From CALKYB01 sp964510575 (GTDB lineage: Bacteria; Bdellovibrionota_C; UBA2361; SZUA-149; CALKYB01), in the NCBI GenBank assembly GCA_964510575.1, contig CAZECN010000040.1, positions 1 to 22,152 on the forward strand: a DNA stretch of 22,152 nt, in the 5' to 3' direction. Made by a program: the position numbers and the translations under genes. Shown one piece after another: positions 1 to 6,386 of the stretch (within the stretch, counting starts at the first letter, position 1; each line of letters begins with the position of its first letter). The notes below the pieces were generated by a model, which saw nothing but the letters and a program-made list of their open reading frames with translations, was not told where the DNA came from and searched no databases.

Positions 1-192
1 TATTTAAACTAAAAGTGTGCTAAAAAATTAAGCTTCTATTATTACTTAATTAGCCCAAGATAAGACTAAGAGCTCAGAAGCCTTAAACATACGCGAGGTT
101 CTAGGCAAAAGTGTCTCCACACCTCGGGATTCTTCTGACGAATTTCGCTATGAGAAAACAACTTGAGGATTTGGAGTCAGAACATGTCATTC

Positions 193-222
193 TTGACGTA
201 TTCCCTGCGTAAATTCTTATTA
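193..222 (+). promoter_or_regulatory. possible sigma70-type promoter for purN
   Basis: TTGACG (193-198) resembles a -35 box and TTATTA (217-222) is a weak -10 box, separated by 18 bp. They lie about 60 bp before the purN start. The rest of 1-280 is AT-rich; only short reading frames without convincing starts are visible there. This is a visual match only. Confidence 0.25.
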
Positions 223-280
223 GGCTAGTTGATTCACTTGGCTGTTGTTTAAGCTAATGAAAAATTGCATAGAACAGCGC

Positions 281-946
281 ATGAAAACTACTCCACTCAG
301 AATAGTTGTCCTGGCATCCGGTCGCGGATCTAACTTTCAGGCTCTTGCAGATTTTGTCAGCCAAAATCCCAAGCAGTTAGAGATTGTCGGTCTAGTCACT
401 GATAAGTCAAAAGCCAAGGCACTTAAGATAGCCGAAGAGATGGGTATTCCTTCAGAACTTATCAAACCCAAAAAATCGGAGAGGTCTAATCAAGAGTTTT
501 TTCAGGAAATAGCCTCTGCAGTTGAAAAGCTTCAACCAGACTTGATAGTTCTCGCAGGTTTTATGAGAATTATCTCTTCAAGTTTTATTAAACAATTTCA
601 GAACAAGATAATTAACATTCATCCATCTTTGCTGCCCTCTTTCAAAGGCCTAGATGCTCAGAAACAGGCTCTGGAAGCTGGGGTTCATTTCGCTGGTTGC
701 ACTGTTCATACAGTTGTTGAAGAAGTCGATGCCGGCTCTATTTTAGGGCAGGCAGTTGTTCCAGTCTTGCCCTCAGATACGGTCGAGAGCCTTTCAGATA
801 GAATACTAAAGGAAGAGCATATTCTTCTTCCAAAAGTTGTAGAATCAATCTTGAATAAAGAAATCAAAATTGATAGCCAAGGGAAAGTAAGCTTTGGGAA
901 CTGTAGGCTTACTGAAAGCAAATCCACACTTTCAAGCGTTAACTGA
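281..946 (+). CDS. purN: phosphoribosylglycinamide formyltransferase (GAR transformylase)
   Basis: Transfers the formyl group of 10-formyl-THF to glycinamide ribonucleotide, the third step of cytosolic purine synthesis. The 221-aa product has the N-terminal GRGSNFQAL nucleotide-binding loop, the family signature NIHPSLLPSFKG with catalytic Asn112 and His114, and the catalytic Asp150 in EEVDAGSI. These match Asn106/His108/Asp144 of the E. coli enzyme in spacing and context. The frame is open from a TTG at 245 and also has an ATG at 257. I prefer the ATG at 281 because it places the first beta strand (IVVLASGRGSN) where the family has it. None of the three starts has a strong Shine-Dalgarno. 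The C-terminal ~20 residues are a Ser/Lys-rich extension past the usual end. The next gene starts 22 nt later, probably in the same operon, but no other pur genes are nearby. Confidence 0.95.
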   Translation: MKTTPLRIVVLASGRGSNFQALADFVSQNPKQLEIVGLVTDKSKAKALKIAEEMGIPSELIKPKKSERSNQEFFQEIASAVEKLQPDLIVLAGFMRIISSSFIKQFQNKIINIHPSLLPSFKGLDAQKQALEAGVHFAGCTVHTVVEEVDAGSILGQAVVPVLPSDTVESLSDRILKEEHILLPKVVESILNKEIKIDSQGKVSFGNCRLTESKSTLSSVN

Positions 947-967
947 TTATCAAGAAGGAATGAGGCA

Positions 968-1741
968 ATGGGAAAGGTTGTAGATATAAGTCGCTCTAGA
1001 CGACAAGCAAGGGCTCCTGAAAATACTGCCCATGTCCTATTCTTTGGCCATGCCACTGCATTGATAACTTCTGAGAAAGGTAAAAAGATTTTAATCGATC
1101 CTTGGCTACAAGATAACCCTTTGTGCCCCGAGGATATAAAAGACCCAGGGGAGTTGGATGCCATAGTATTAACCCATGGCCACACCGATCATGCTGGCTG
1201 TGCTTTGCGTATAGCTGAAGAAACTGGAGCCCAGGTATTTGCAATTTTTGAATTGGCTAACCTTTTAGTAGCTGAAGGTTTATCTGAAAGTCAGATTGAG
1301 CCAATGGGAAAAGGTGGCACCGTTGCTCTTAGTGATGCGCATGGAATCAAGATTCATTTGACTGACGCTTTTCATTCAAACTCCTACACAAAAAAGGATG
1401 GCTCTGTGCACTATGCGGGAGAAGCTTGTGGAGTTGTCGTTCAACTTGAGAGTGGACGAGCCATTTACCATGCTGGAGATACTGCTTTGTTCAGCGACAT
1501 GGAACTGATCCAAGAAAAATTTGACCCTGAGGTTGCTCTACTTCCAATTGGAGATAGGTTCACAATGGGACCACTGGATGCTGCTAGGGCTACGAATCTA
1601 ATAAAGCCTAAAACTGTGATTCCTGTTCACTATGATACATTTGACCTACTTACTGGAACAGCAGAGGTCTTCAGCGAGCATCTTTCCGGTTCTAGTAGTA
1701 GCGTAATTCCGCTTTCACCAGGAGAAAGCTATAGTTTTTAG
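968..1741 (+). CDS. metal-dependent hydrolase, UPF0173-like metallo-beta-lactamase fold
   Basis: A 257-aa cytosolic protein of the metallo-beta-lactamase superfamily, closest by eye to the UPF0173/UlaG-like group. Visible motifs: GHAT near residue 28; ILIDPWL at 41-47; the metal-binding THGHTDH at 69-75; DAFHSNSY with a further His; HAGDTALF supplying the bridging Asp; and a C-terminal PVHYDTFD with the last His ligand. No signal peptide or membrane segment is seen, and the substrate cannot be read from the sequence. It has a good ribosome site (AAGGAATGAGG just before the ATG) and follows purN by 22 nt. Its stop lies 1 nt from the stop of convergent ispF. Family assignment is firm; enzymatic role is unknown. 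Confidence 0.85.
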   Translation: MGKVVDISRSRRQARAPENTAHVLFFGHATALITSEKGKKILIDPWLQDNPLCPEDIKDPGELDAIVLTHGHTDHAGCALRIAEETGAQVFAIFELANLLVAEGLSESQIEPMGKGGTVALSDAHGIKIHLTDAFHSNSYTKKDGSVHYAGEACGVVVQLESGRAIYHAGDTALFSDMELIQEKFDPEVALLPIGDRFTMGPLDAARATNLIKPKTVIPVHYDTFDLLTGTAEVFSEHLSGSSSSVIPLSPGESYSF

Positions 1742-1742
1742 G

Positions 1743-2252
1743 CTAGTCTGTTTTTAGGCTTTCGTTATACAAAAGAATAGTTACGGAGGAAAAGACACCT
1801 TCTCCTCTGCCAACAAAACCCATTTTCTCACCAGTGGTAGCTTTTACATTTACTTGGCTATGTTTACCATTCAGCAGTTCAGCAATATTTCGTTCAATTG
1901 CTTCAATATGAGACACAAGCTTTGGTTTTTCCAGACAGACCACACAATCTACGTTTACTAAAGTCCACCCTTCTTTTTGACAGCTAGCCCAAACCTTATT
2001 TAAAAGCTCCTTGCTGCAAGCATCTTTATGTTCAGGGTCTGTATCTGGAAACCATCTTCCAATATCACCTTGCCCAGTTGCCCCAAGCACAGAATCAATA
2101 ACTGCATGAAGAAGGACATCAGCGTCAGAATGCCCATCCAGTCCTTTATCATGTTCAATCTTCAGACCACCTAGGATAAAGTCCCTGCCTTCAACTAAGC
2201 GGTGAGAGTCATATCCTTGGCCAACCCTCAGTTTTTGAAAGTCACTTTGCAT
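1743..2252 (-). CDS. ispF: 2-C-methyl-D-erythritol 2,4-cyclodiphosphate synthase
   Basis: Fifth enzyme of the MEP isoprenoid pathway: it cyclises CDP-ME-2-phosphate to MEcPP, releasing CMP. The 169-aa length is about the family norm. Motifs in order: RVGQGYDSHRL with metal ligands Asp15 and His17; DGHSDADVLLHA with His49; GDIGRWFPDTDP; NVDCVVCLEKPKL; and the C-terminal NVKATTGEKMGFVGRGEG. All expected zinc and substrate residues appear present. It is the second gene of a leftward pair, starting 4 nt after the stop (TAG) of the lytic transglycosylase, with GAGGG about 11 nt upstream. ispD, its usual neighbour or fusion partner, is not in the window. It converges on the UPF0173 gene with almost no intergenic space. 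Confidence 0.96.
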   Translation of the reverse strand: MQSDFQKLRVGQGYDSHRLVEGRDFILGGLKIEHDKGLDGHSDADVLLHAVIDSVLGATGQGDIGRWFPDTDPEHKDACSKELLNKVWASCQKEGWTLVNVDCVVCLEKPKLVSHIEAIERNIAELLNGKHSQVNVKATTGEKMGFVGRGEGVFSSVTILLYNESLKTD

Positions 2253-2256
2253 TACA

Positions 2257-3045
2257 CTAAAAGCCCTCGTCTGAAAGCCTTGCCCTAGAGTTTTCCAGGG
2301 GGTTCTGCTTAAGGAAGCCGTAACCTCTAAGATTTCTAGTTATGTGGGTCAAAGCTAATACTTTAGGTACGTAATCTCTGGTTTCTTTGTTTAACTCACC
2401 GCTTCTTGCAATGTAGAAAAAATCTCTACTCCCAGTTTTCTTAATCGATCGTCTAACTTTTCCAGGGCCAGCATTATAAGCTGCTAGCGCAAGTGGCCAA
2501 TCATCAAATTGATCATAAAGATCCATAAGATGTTCAGCCGCAGCTGTCGTCGACTTCAATGGGTGCAGTCTTTCATCTTTTAATAAACCAACTTTCAGAC
2601 CATAGGCTCGAGCTGTTGCTGGCATAAACTGCCAAAGTCCAACGGCGCCTGCACCGCTTCTTGCTCCAGAGTCAAATCCACTCTCGGCAAAAGCAACATT
2701 CACCAAGTCGAGGGGCAAGCCTCGTGACTCGAACTCTGGCCTGATAAAGTTGGCGTAGAGCTGAAGCCTTTCCAAACCATTTTCTACAAACTTCCTGTCT
2801 TTTTTGGTAAAATGACTTACTTGCCGAAGGACTTCCGGGATTTTTGGCACTTCTAAGGTAGGTGGTTGCGGTTGGTAGGTGGGGACGCTCCTGCTTGTAG
2901 AGAAAAACTCCTCCAAGGCTTGGCTGCCATCGGAGCTCAACTTACCCTCTGGCCTAGGGGTGTCTATTCTTATGCAAGCTGAGAAACCAAGCAGAATGAG
3001 CAAAAGAATCAGCTGAGTTAGTTTAGTTAAGTGCCTGATATTAAT
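2257..3045 (-). CDS. lytic murein transglycosylase (SLT domain), probable lipoprotein
   Basis: Cleaves peptidoglycan glycan strands to 1,6-anhydro-muropeptides; the layout resembles MltD/Slt catalytic domains. The SLT core is complete: AESGFDSGARS with catalytic Glu (residue 121 counted from 3045), GAVGLWQFMPATARAYGL, and ALAAYNAGPGKV. No LysM repeats follow, so it is a short form. The first standard start in frame is a TTG at 3003, which would leave only a 9-residue hydrophobic leader (LILLGFSAC). An ATT codon at 3045 lies 8 nt after AGGGAG (3059-3054). Starting there adds a basic n-region (residues I-N-I-R-H-L-T-K) in front of the hydrophobic run and gives a normal lipoprotein signal ending in FSA|C. 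I therefore extend the gene to 3045 while noting the rare start codon. First gene of the pair with ispF. Confidence 0.85.
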   Translation of the reverse strand: MNIRHLTKLTQLILLLILLGFSACIRIDTPRPEGKLSSDGSQALEEFFSTSRSVPTYQPQPPTLEVPKIPEVLRQVSHFTKKDRKFVENGLERLQLYANFIRPEFESRGLPLDLVNVAFAESGFDSGARSGAGAVGLWQFMPATARAYGLKVGLLKDERLHPLKSTTAAAEHLMDLYDQFDDWPLALAAYNAGPGKVRRSIKKTGSRDFFYIARSGELNKETRDYVPKVLALTHITRNLRGYGFLKQNPLENSRARLSDEGF

Positions 3046-3206
3046 AACATTATCTCCCTGCGAATTGAATCCAGCTCTTAGTGCAACACTTTATCTTTAA
3101 TTTTGAATAATAGTGCAAATGGGACAATTAAAAGAAAGGCTTTTAATTAAGGATAAATTGTTGCAGTAATACTTAGTTTTACTGGATTTATACACAGCGT
3201 GCGAAT

Positions 3207-3833
3207 ATGGGTAGAGAAGAGTTTCAACTTTTAAAGGAAGGTGTGGTCAAGCGGAAGGTGAAAAGACGCCTGGGCTTGTTCATTGATGGCCTTGGATTAG
3301 ACCGAGCTACACGTAGACTCGATCGCAAAGTGGATCTCTCTCGACTAGTAGCTGGATTGACCAGCGGCATGCAGCCCGAAGTAGCAAGATACTACACTCT
3401 CATTCCTAACGAAGATGACGCGAGACAGTTTGCTTTCCTCGACGCAGTAGAAAGAGCTGGACTAGAAGTCGTTGTAAAAAGACTTCCCCCTAAAGGTGTA
3501 AAACGACAAGTATCAATGGATGTTCATATAGCAGCTGACTTAATAGCTTTTGGCTATGGTCATTTTGAAATTTCTGCCTCGGAAGAAGCTGAAAAACAAG
3601 TTGCCAATGGGCCTGTTGCTACGGGTGAGAAAAAACCTAAACTTCCAATAAAACGCATGGCTAATATAGTTTGCCCAAGCCGAGAGGTGGCCTACGGTAT
3701 TTTTATGTGCAATCAGTTTGGAGTTGAAACTTCTCTATCTGACTTTGGCCAATACGGTACATCTAAAGGCGGCTGGAAAGGAGTAGAAAGATGGGTAGAT
3801 CTCTCCACATCGGAAACTATCTGGCGAGATTAA
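3207..3833 (+). CDS. NYN/LabA-like (PIN-like fold) protein, divergent
   Basis: A 208-aa soluble protein whose first two thirds look like the NYN (DUF88/LabA) PIN-like ribonuclease fold: LFIDGLGLD with the first acidic residue, a helix with VDLSRLVAGL, a strand ARYYTLIP, then AGLEVVVKRLPPKGVKRQVSMD and the helix VHIAADLIAFG. The usual next element, SGDSDF with a catalytic acid, is not recognisable. After a ~30-residue Lys/Glu-rich insertion (HFEISASEEAEK onward) the equivalent strand reads MANIVCPSREVAYGI. It may have lost or altered nuclease activity, or belong to a sister family. The start ATG lacks a clear Shine-Dalgarno; an internal GTG at 3258 is a possible alternative. It is divergent from the lytic transglycosylase, and its TAA overlaps the stop of the convergent flippase. 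Confidence 0.55.
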   Translation: MGREEFQLLKEGVVKRKVKRRLGLFIDGLGLDRATRRLDRKVDLSRLVAGLTSGMQPEVARYYTLIPNEDDARQFAFLDAVERAGLEVVVKRLPPKGVKRQVSMDVHIAADLIAFGYGHFEISASEEAEKQVANGPVATGEKKPKLPIKRMANIVCPSREVAYGIFMCNQFGVETSLSDFGQYGTSKGGWKGVERWVDLSTSETIWRD

Positions 3834-5326
3834 GCCGTTGCGATAGCCTCTTCTTCTTTAACCTGAGGCCCATGACGCACCATTCGGTAAACTCTCAAGG
3901 CTTCTTCATAGAACAATACTCTTAGAGTCAGAATGTAGGTTGCTCCTCCAACTAGAATGGTTGAGATCAGCAATAACAAATCAGAAATTCTTCCCAACAT
4001 GAATTCTCGGTAAGACCAAGTCACTGCTGCCATTACAGCTACAGAGATGAACGTGATGCTGTAGTTCTTAATGTAGCGCCATGCCCCAATGCCTGTAGCA
4101 ATATTTACAAATTTTCCAGAGACCAAAACAGTGAGTGGATATGCTGTTAGCCAAGTGTAATAGAGCCCTTTTTCTCCAAACCAGCTAAGCCCAAAATAAA
4201 AACTAAGCCCGAGGATAGTGAAGTTTATTGCTGAAATATAAAATAGTAGGTTCGCTCTTCCCATAGCTAGCAAAAGCCTAGATACCTGATCTACACAAGA
4301 TATTAGACTCCAGATACCACACATAACCTGAAACATTGGAACAATTGGCCGCCATTTCTCCCCAATCAAAATTGGTATCATTTCAGGAGAGACTATCGCC
4401 ATGCCAATCAATCCAGGCACAATGATTAAGGACATACCTCTACTAACGTCCAGGTATGCTTTAAGAAGTACCTCACTGTCCTGCTTGAGCTTGCTGTAAT
4501 AGCTAAGAAGAATACTGCTGACGAAAGCATTCATCTTACTTAGCGGCAACTCAGCTAGCATATAAGCCATGGTATAAAAGCCTAAGAAATTTGCACCGAG
4601 CATTTTACCGACCAGAAGATCGTCGATTTTTGTTCCTCCAGCCCAAAAAATAAGGCCGCCAGCTGTGTAGGCACCGAACTTTAAAGCCTCTTTGATTAGA
4701 GATTTTTCAAATAGAAATCCGTATTTCACAGGACTAGCTACGTTCAACCAGACAGCGGAGAGAAAGTCACCAATAAGCTGACCAATCATTAGGGCCCAGT
4801 AGCCATAACCTTTAAGGGCAAGAATCACCGTAACGACCTGTCTAAGGAAACCAATAGACAAGTTCATCAAAGCTATCGGCTTGAAATTAAGATCTCTCTT
4901 TAACTTAGCTTCAGGAACAGCCGACGCTCCCTTAAAGATAAAGGAGAGTGCCATAACCAAAAATACATCTTTAACCCGTTCATCTTCCAAAAACCCAGCT
5001 ACTTCCCCGGCTGCAGTCAGACAGAACAAAGAAACCAAGCTCGATAGAATAAAGATTAGAGTAAAAGCTGTTCTTTCTACTCTCTGGTTCACCTCCTCTC
5101 TTTGAACGAGCCAAAGTTCTAGCCGAAGAGTAACCAGAATAAGGAGGTAAGGATGAAAAGAACCCGCTAAGGCCATTACACCATAATCTTCTGGCAATAA
5201 AATACGAGCCAGATAGATGGTGAAGATCCACGAGCAGGCCTGCCAAATTACGGAAGAGGAGGCAAACCAGAGCAAGGCTTTTCTAGCCTTCTGATCAGCC
5301 TCTTGCTTTTGAAGATTATCGGCCAT
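3830..5326 (-). CDS. polysaccharide/O-unit flippase, MOP superfamily (Wzx-like)
   Basis: A 498-aa polytopic inner-membrane protein with roughly a dozen or more hydrophobic helices across its length. The N-terminus carries the hallmark of the lipopolysaccharide/oligosaccharide flippase group (first helix, then IYLARILLPEDYGVMALAG). The middle has NFLGFYTMAYMLAELPLSKMNAF and the second half has PMFQVMCGIWSL and SRLLLAMGRANLLFY, all typical of Wzx/WzxC-type transporters that flip undecaprenyl-linked oligosaccharide units. The C-terminus is charged (KEEEAIATA). It sits 25 nt downstream of lptE on the same strand, so the two are probably co-transcribed. No glycosyltransferase is in the window, so the sugar unit cannot be inferred. 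No Shine-Dalgarno is seen before the ATG. Confidence 0.85.
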   Translation of the reverse strand: MADNLQKQEADQKARKALLWFASSSVIWQACSWIFTIYLARILLPEDYGVMALAGSFHPYLLILVTLRLELWLVQREEVNQRVERTAFTLIFILSSLVSLFCLTAAGEVAGFLEDERVKDVFLVMALSFIFKGASAVPEAKLKRDLNFKPIALMNLSIGFLRQVVTVILALKGYGYWALMIGQLIGDFLSAVWLNVASPVKYGFLFEKSLIKEALKFGAYTAGGLIFWAGGTKIDDLLVGKMLGANFLGFYTMAYMLAELPLSKMNAFVSSILLSYYSKLKQDSEVLLKAYLDVSRGMSLIIVPGLIGMAIVSPEMIPILIGEKWRPIVPMFQVMCGIWSLISCVDQVSRLLLAMGRANLLFYISAINFTILGLSFYFGLSWFGEKGLYYTWLTAYPLTVLVSGKFVNIATGIGAWRYIKNYSITFISVAVMAAVTWSYREFMLGRISDLLLLISTILVGGATYILTLRVLFYEEALRVYRMVRHGPQVKEEEAIATA

Positions 5327-5351
5327 TTAGGGACTTAGCCAAGCAAGCAGT

Positions 5352-5960
5352 CTAAAAGTCTGCTGCAACAGCGTCTTCGTAAATGACGCGACTAGCTTCA
5401 TCTAACATTTCTGAGAGAGCAAGTCTTTGCTGTCCCCTAGAAACCTCTCTATTACCAATTGTTCCCAAAGTTCCAACACCAATTCCACTCTGAGTAAAAC
5501 TCGAGCTAGAGGTTACAACCACGTCACTTGTTCCAGCGAAAGTTTCACGAACAACGTAATCATCAACTCTCCACAAAATTTGTCCATTGCGTCGCTTCAG
5601 CTCACTGTCAATGACGAGAATCAAATCCTCCTCAAGTGAAATATCGGTGGCTCCAGTTACATCTCTAACTTCTGTGTAAACTCTCTTAATCACAGTTTCT
5701 AGCACTGCATCCGCATCAGAGTTGGATTCTAAGACATCCACGACTCCAAAGCGTTCAAATCGCGAGCGAAGCTTTTCAGTAAACTCGATTCCTAAGCCGC
5801 TTTCAGAGGTGTTATTTTTAACCACTGGAATGGCAACCGACTTCACATCGTCTGGAAGAATAGAGCCACTTCCACGAAATTTGTAGCCACAGCCTCCTAA
5901 GGCCAATAGCGCGAGAAGTGAGACAATAAGAAATAGTGGATTTAAAGACTTGGTTTTCAT
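5352..5960 (-). CDS. lptE: LPS-assembly lipoprotein LptE
   Basis: Outer-membrane lipoprotein that plugs and assists LptD in inserting LPS into the outer leaflet. The 202-aa product has a lipoprotein signal: basic start MKTK, a hydrophobic stretch at residues 9-21, lipobox LGGC with Cys24, and Gly at +2, which fits outer-membrane sorting. The mature start GCGYKFRGSGSILPDDVKSVAIP is the typical LptE opening. Alternating strands follow, including a Ser/Thr-rich segment (VVVTSSSSF), ending in the helical SRGQQRLALSEMLDEASRVIYED. The gene is divergent from leuS, whereas in many proteobacteria lptE lies directly downstream of leuS on the same strand. There is no clear Shine-Dalgarno before ATG 5960. 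It is likely co-transcribed with the flippase. Confidence 0.9.
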   Translation of the reverse strand: MKTKSLNPLFLIVSLLALLALGGCGYKFRGSGSILPDDVKSVAIPVVKNNTSESGLGIEFTEKLRSRFERFGVVDVLESNSDADAVLETVIKRVYTEVRDVTGATDISLEEDLILVIDSELKRRNGQILWRVDDYVVRETFAGTSDVVVTSSSSFTQSGIGVGTLGTIGNREVSRGQQRLALSEMLDEASRVIYEDAVAADF

Positions 5961-5991
5961 CGAAATATTAAATAAGGGGAAAATCTATGGG

Positions 5992-6215
5992 ACATATATA
6001 GGCATCTCACTATGAATTCCAGTGTTCTTACGTAACATTTAGATGCCTATACCTGTTCTGCGAAGCAGGACAGCATTATTTATATACCCGTGCCAAGAAG
6101 AGCTTACAAGCGAAGCTTGACAAGAAAAGAAGATAAACCCTTCAAATCAAGCTAATTCTTTCTTGCATGGCAATGCTTCGCATTAAAGCCTCTTTTTTGA
6201 GATGCCTATATCTGT
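5992..6215. repeat. three copies of a 16-bp motif (two direct, one inverted)
   Basis: AGATGCCTATACCTGT (6041-6056) and AGATGCCTATATCTGT (6200-6215) differ at one base. The inverted copy ACATATATAGGCATCT (5992-6007) differs from the complement of the second at one base. Each direct copy runs into a hairpin and then TATACCC (6083-6089; 6240-6246). An inverted partner ACGGGTATAT (6285-6294) exactly matches the complement of ATATACCCGT (6082-6091). These fill much of the non-coding lptE-leuS interval (5961-6386). Confidence 0.75.
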
Positions 6216-6239
6216 CTTTTGGATGTGCTACGCACATCT
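6053..6239. repeat. cluster of four short hairpins with GC-NNN-GC centres
   Basis: Four inverted repeats, each with a 3-nt loop closed by GC pairs. (1) CTGTTCTGC/GCAGGACAG with loop GAA, 6053-6073, 9 bp with one G-T wobble. (2) CAAGC/GCTTG with loop GAA, 6107-6119. (3) AATGC/GCATT with loop TTC, 6172-6184. (4) GGATGTGC/GCACATCT with loop TAC, 6221-6239, 7 perfect pairs plus a wobble. Their stems differ but the centres are alike (GCGAAGC twice, its complement GCTTCGC, and GCTACGC). No U-run follows, so they do not look like ordinary terminators. They could be palindromic repeat elements or a regulatory RNA/DNA structure. Confidence 0.7.
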
Positions 6240-6386
6240 TATACCCTTAAGGCCTGTCATTTATTTCTGGGATTCTAAAAGGGTACGGGTATATCTACAA
6301 TTTCTGAAGACTGTTGCCCTTGAACGGCCTAGGGTATACCTATTTCCCCAGAGCGAGCAATTTTTCTAGCATAGAATTTGTATACA

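Noticed and set aside
53..169. 38-codon open frame ending in TGA that could be a C-terminal tail of an upstream gene
   Set aside because: A stop at 47-49 closes it on the left and it has no start codon, so it cannot be the tail of a longer gene.
111..212. Short plus-strand frame (GTG 111 / ATG 150) ending at 212
   Set aside because: Only 20-33 codons, no ribosome site and no recognisable sequence.
706..1185. 159-aa minus-strand reading frame over purN and the UPF0173 gene
   Set aside because: Entirely overlapped by two well-supported genes on the other strand and without recognisable domains.
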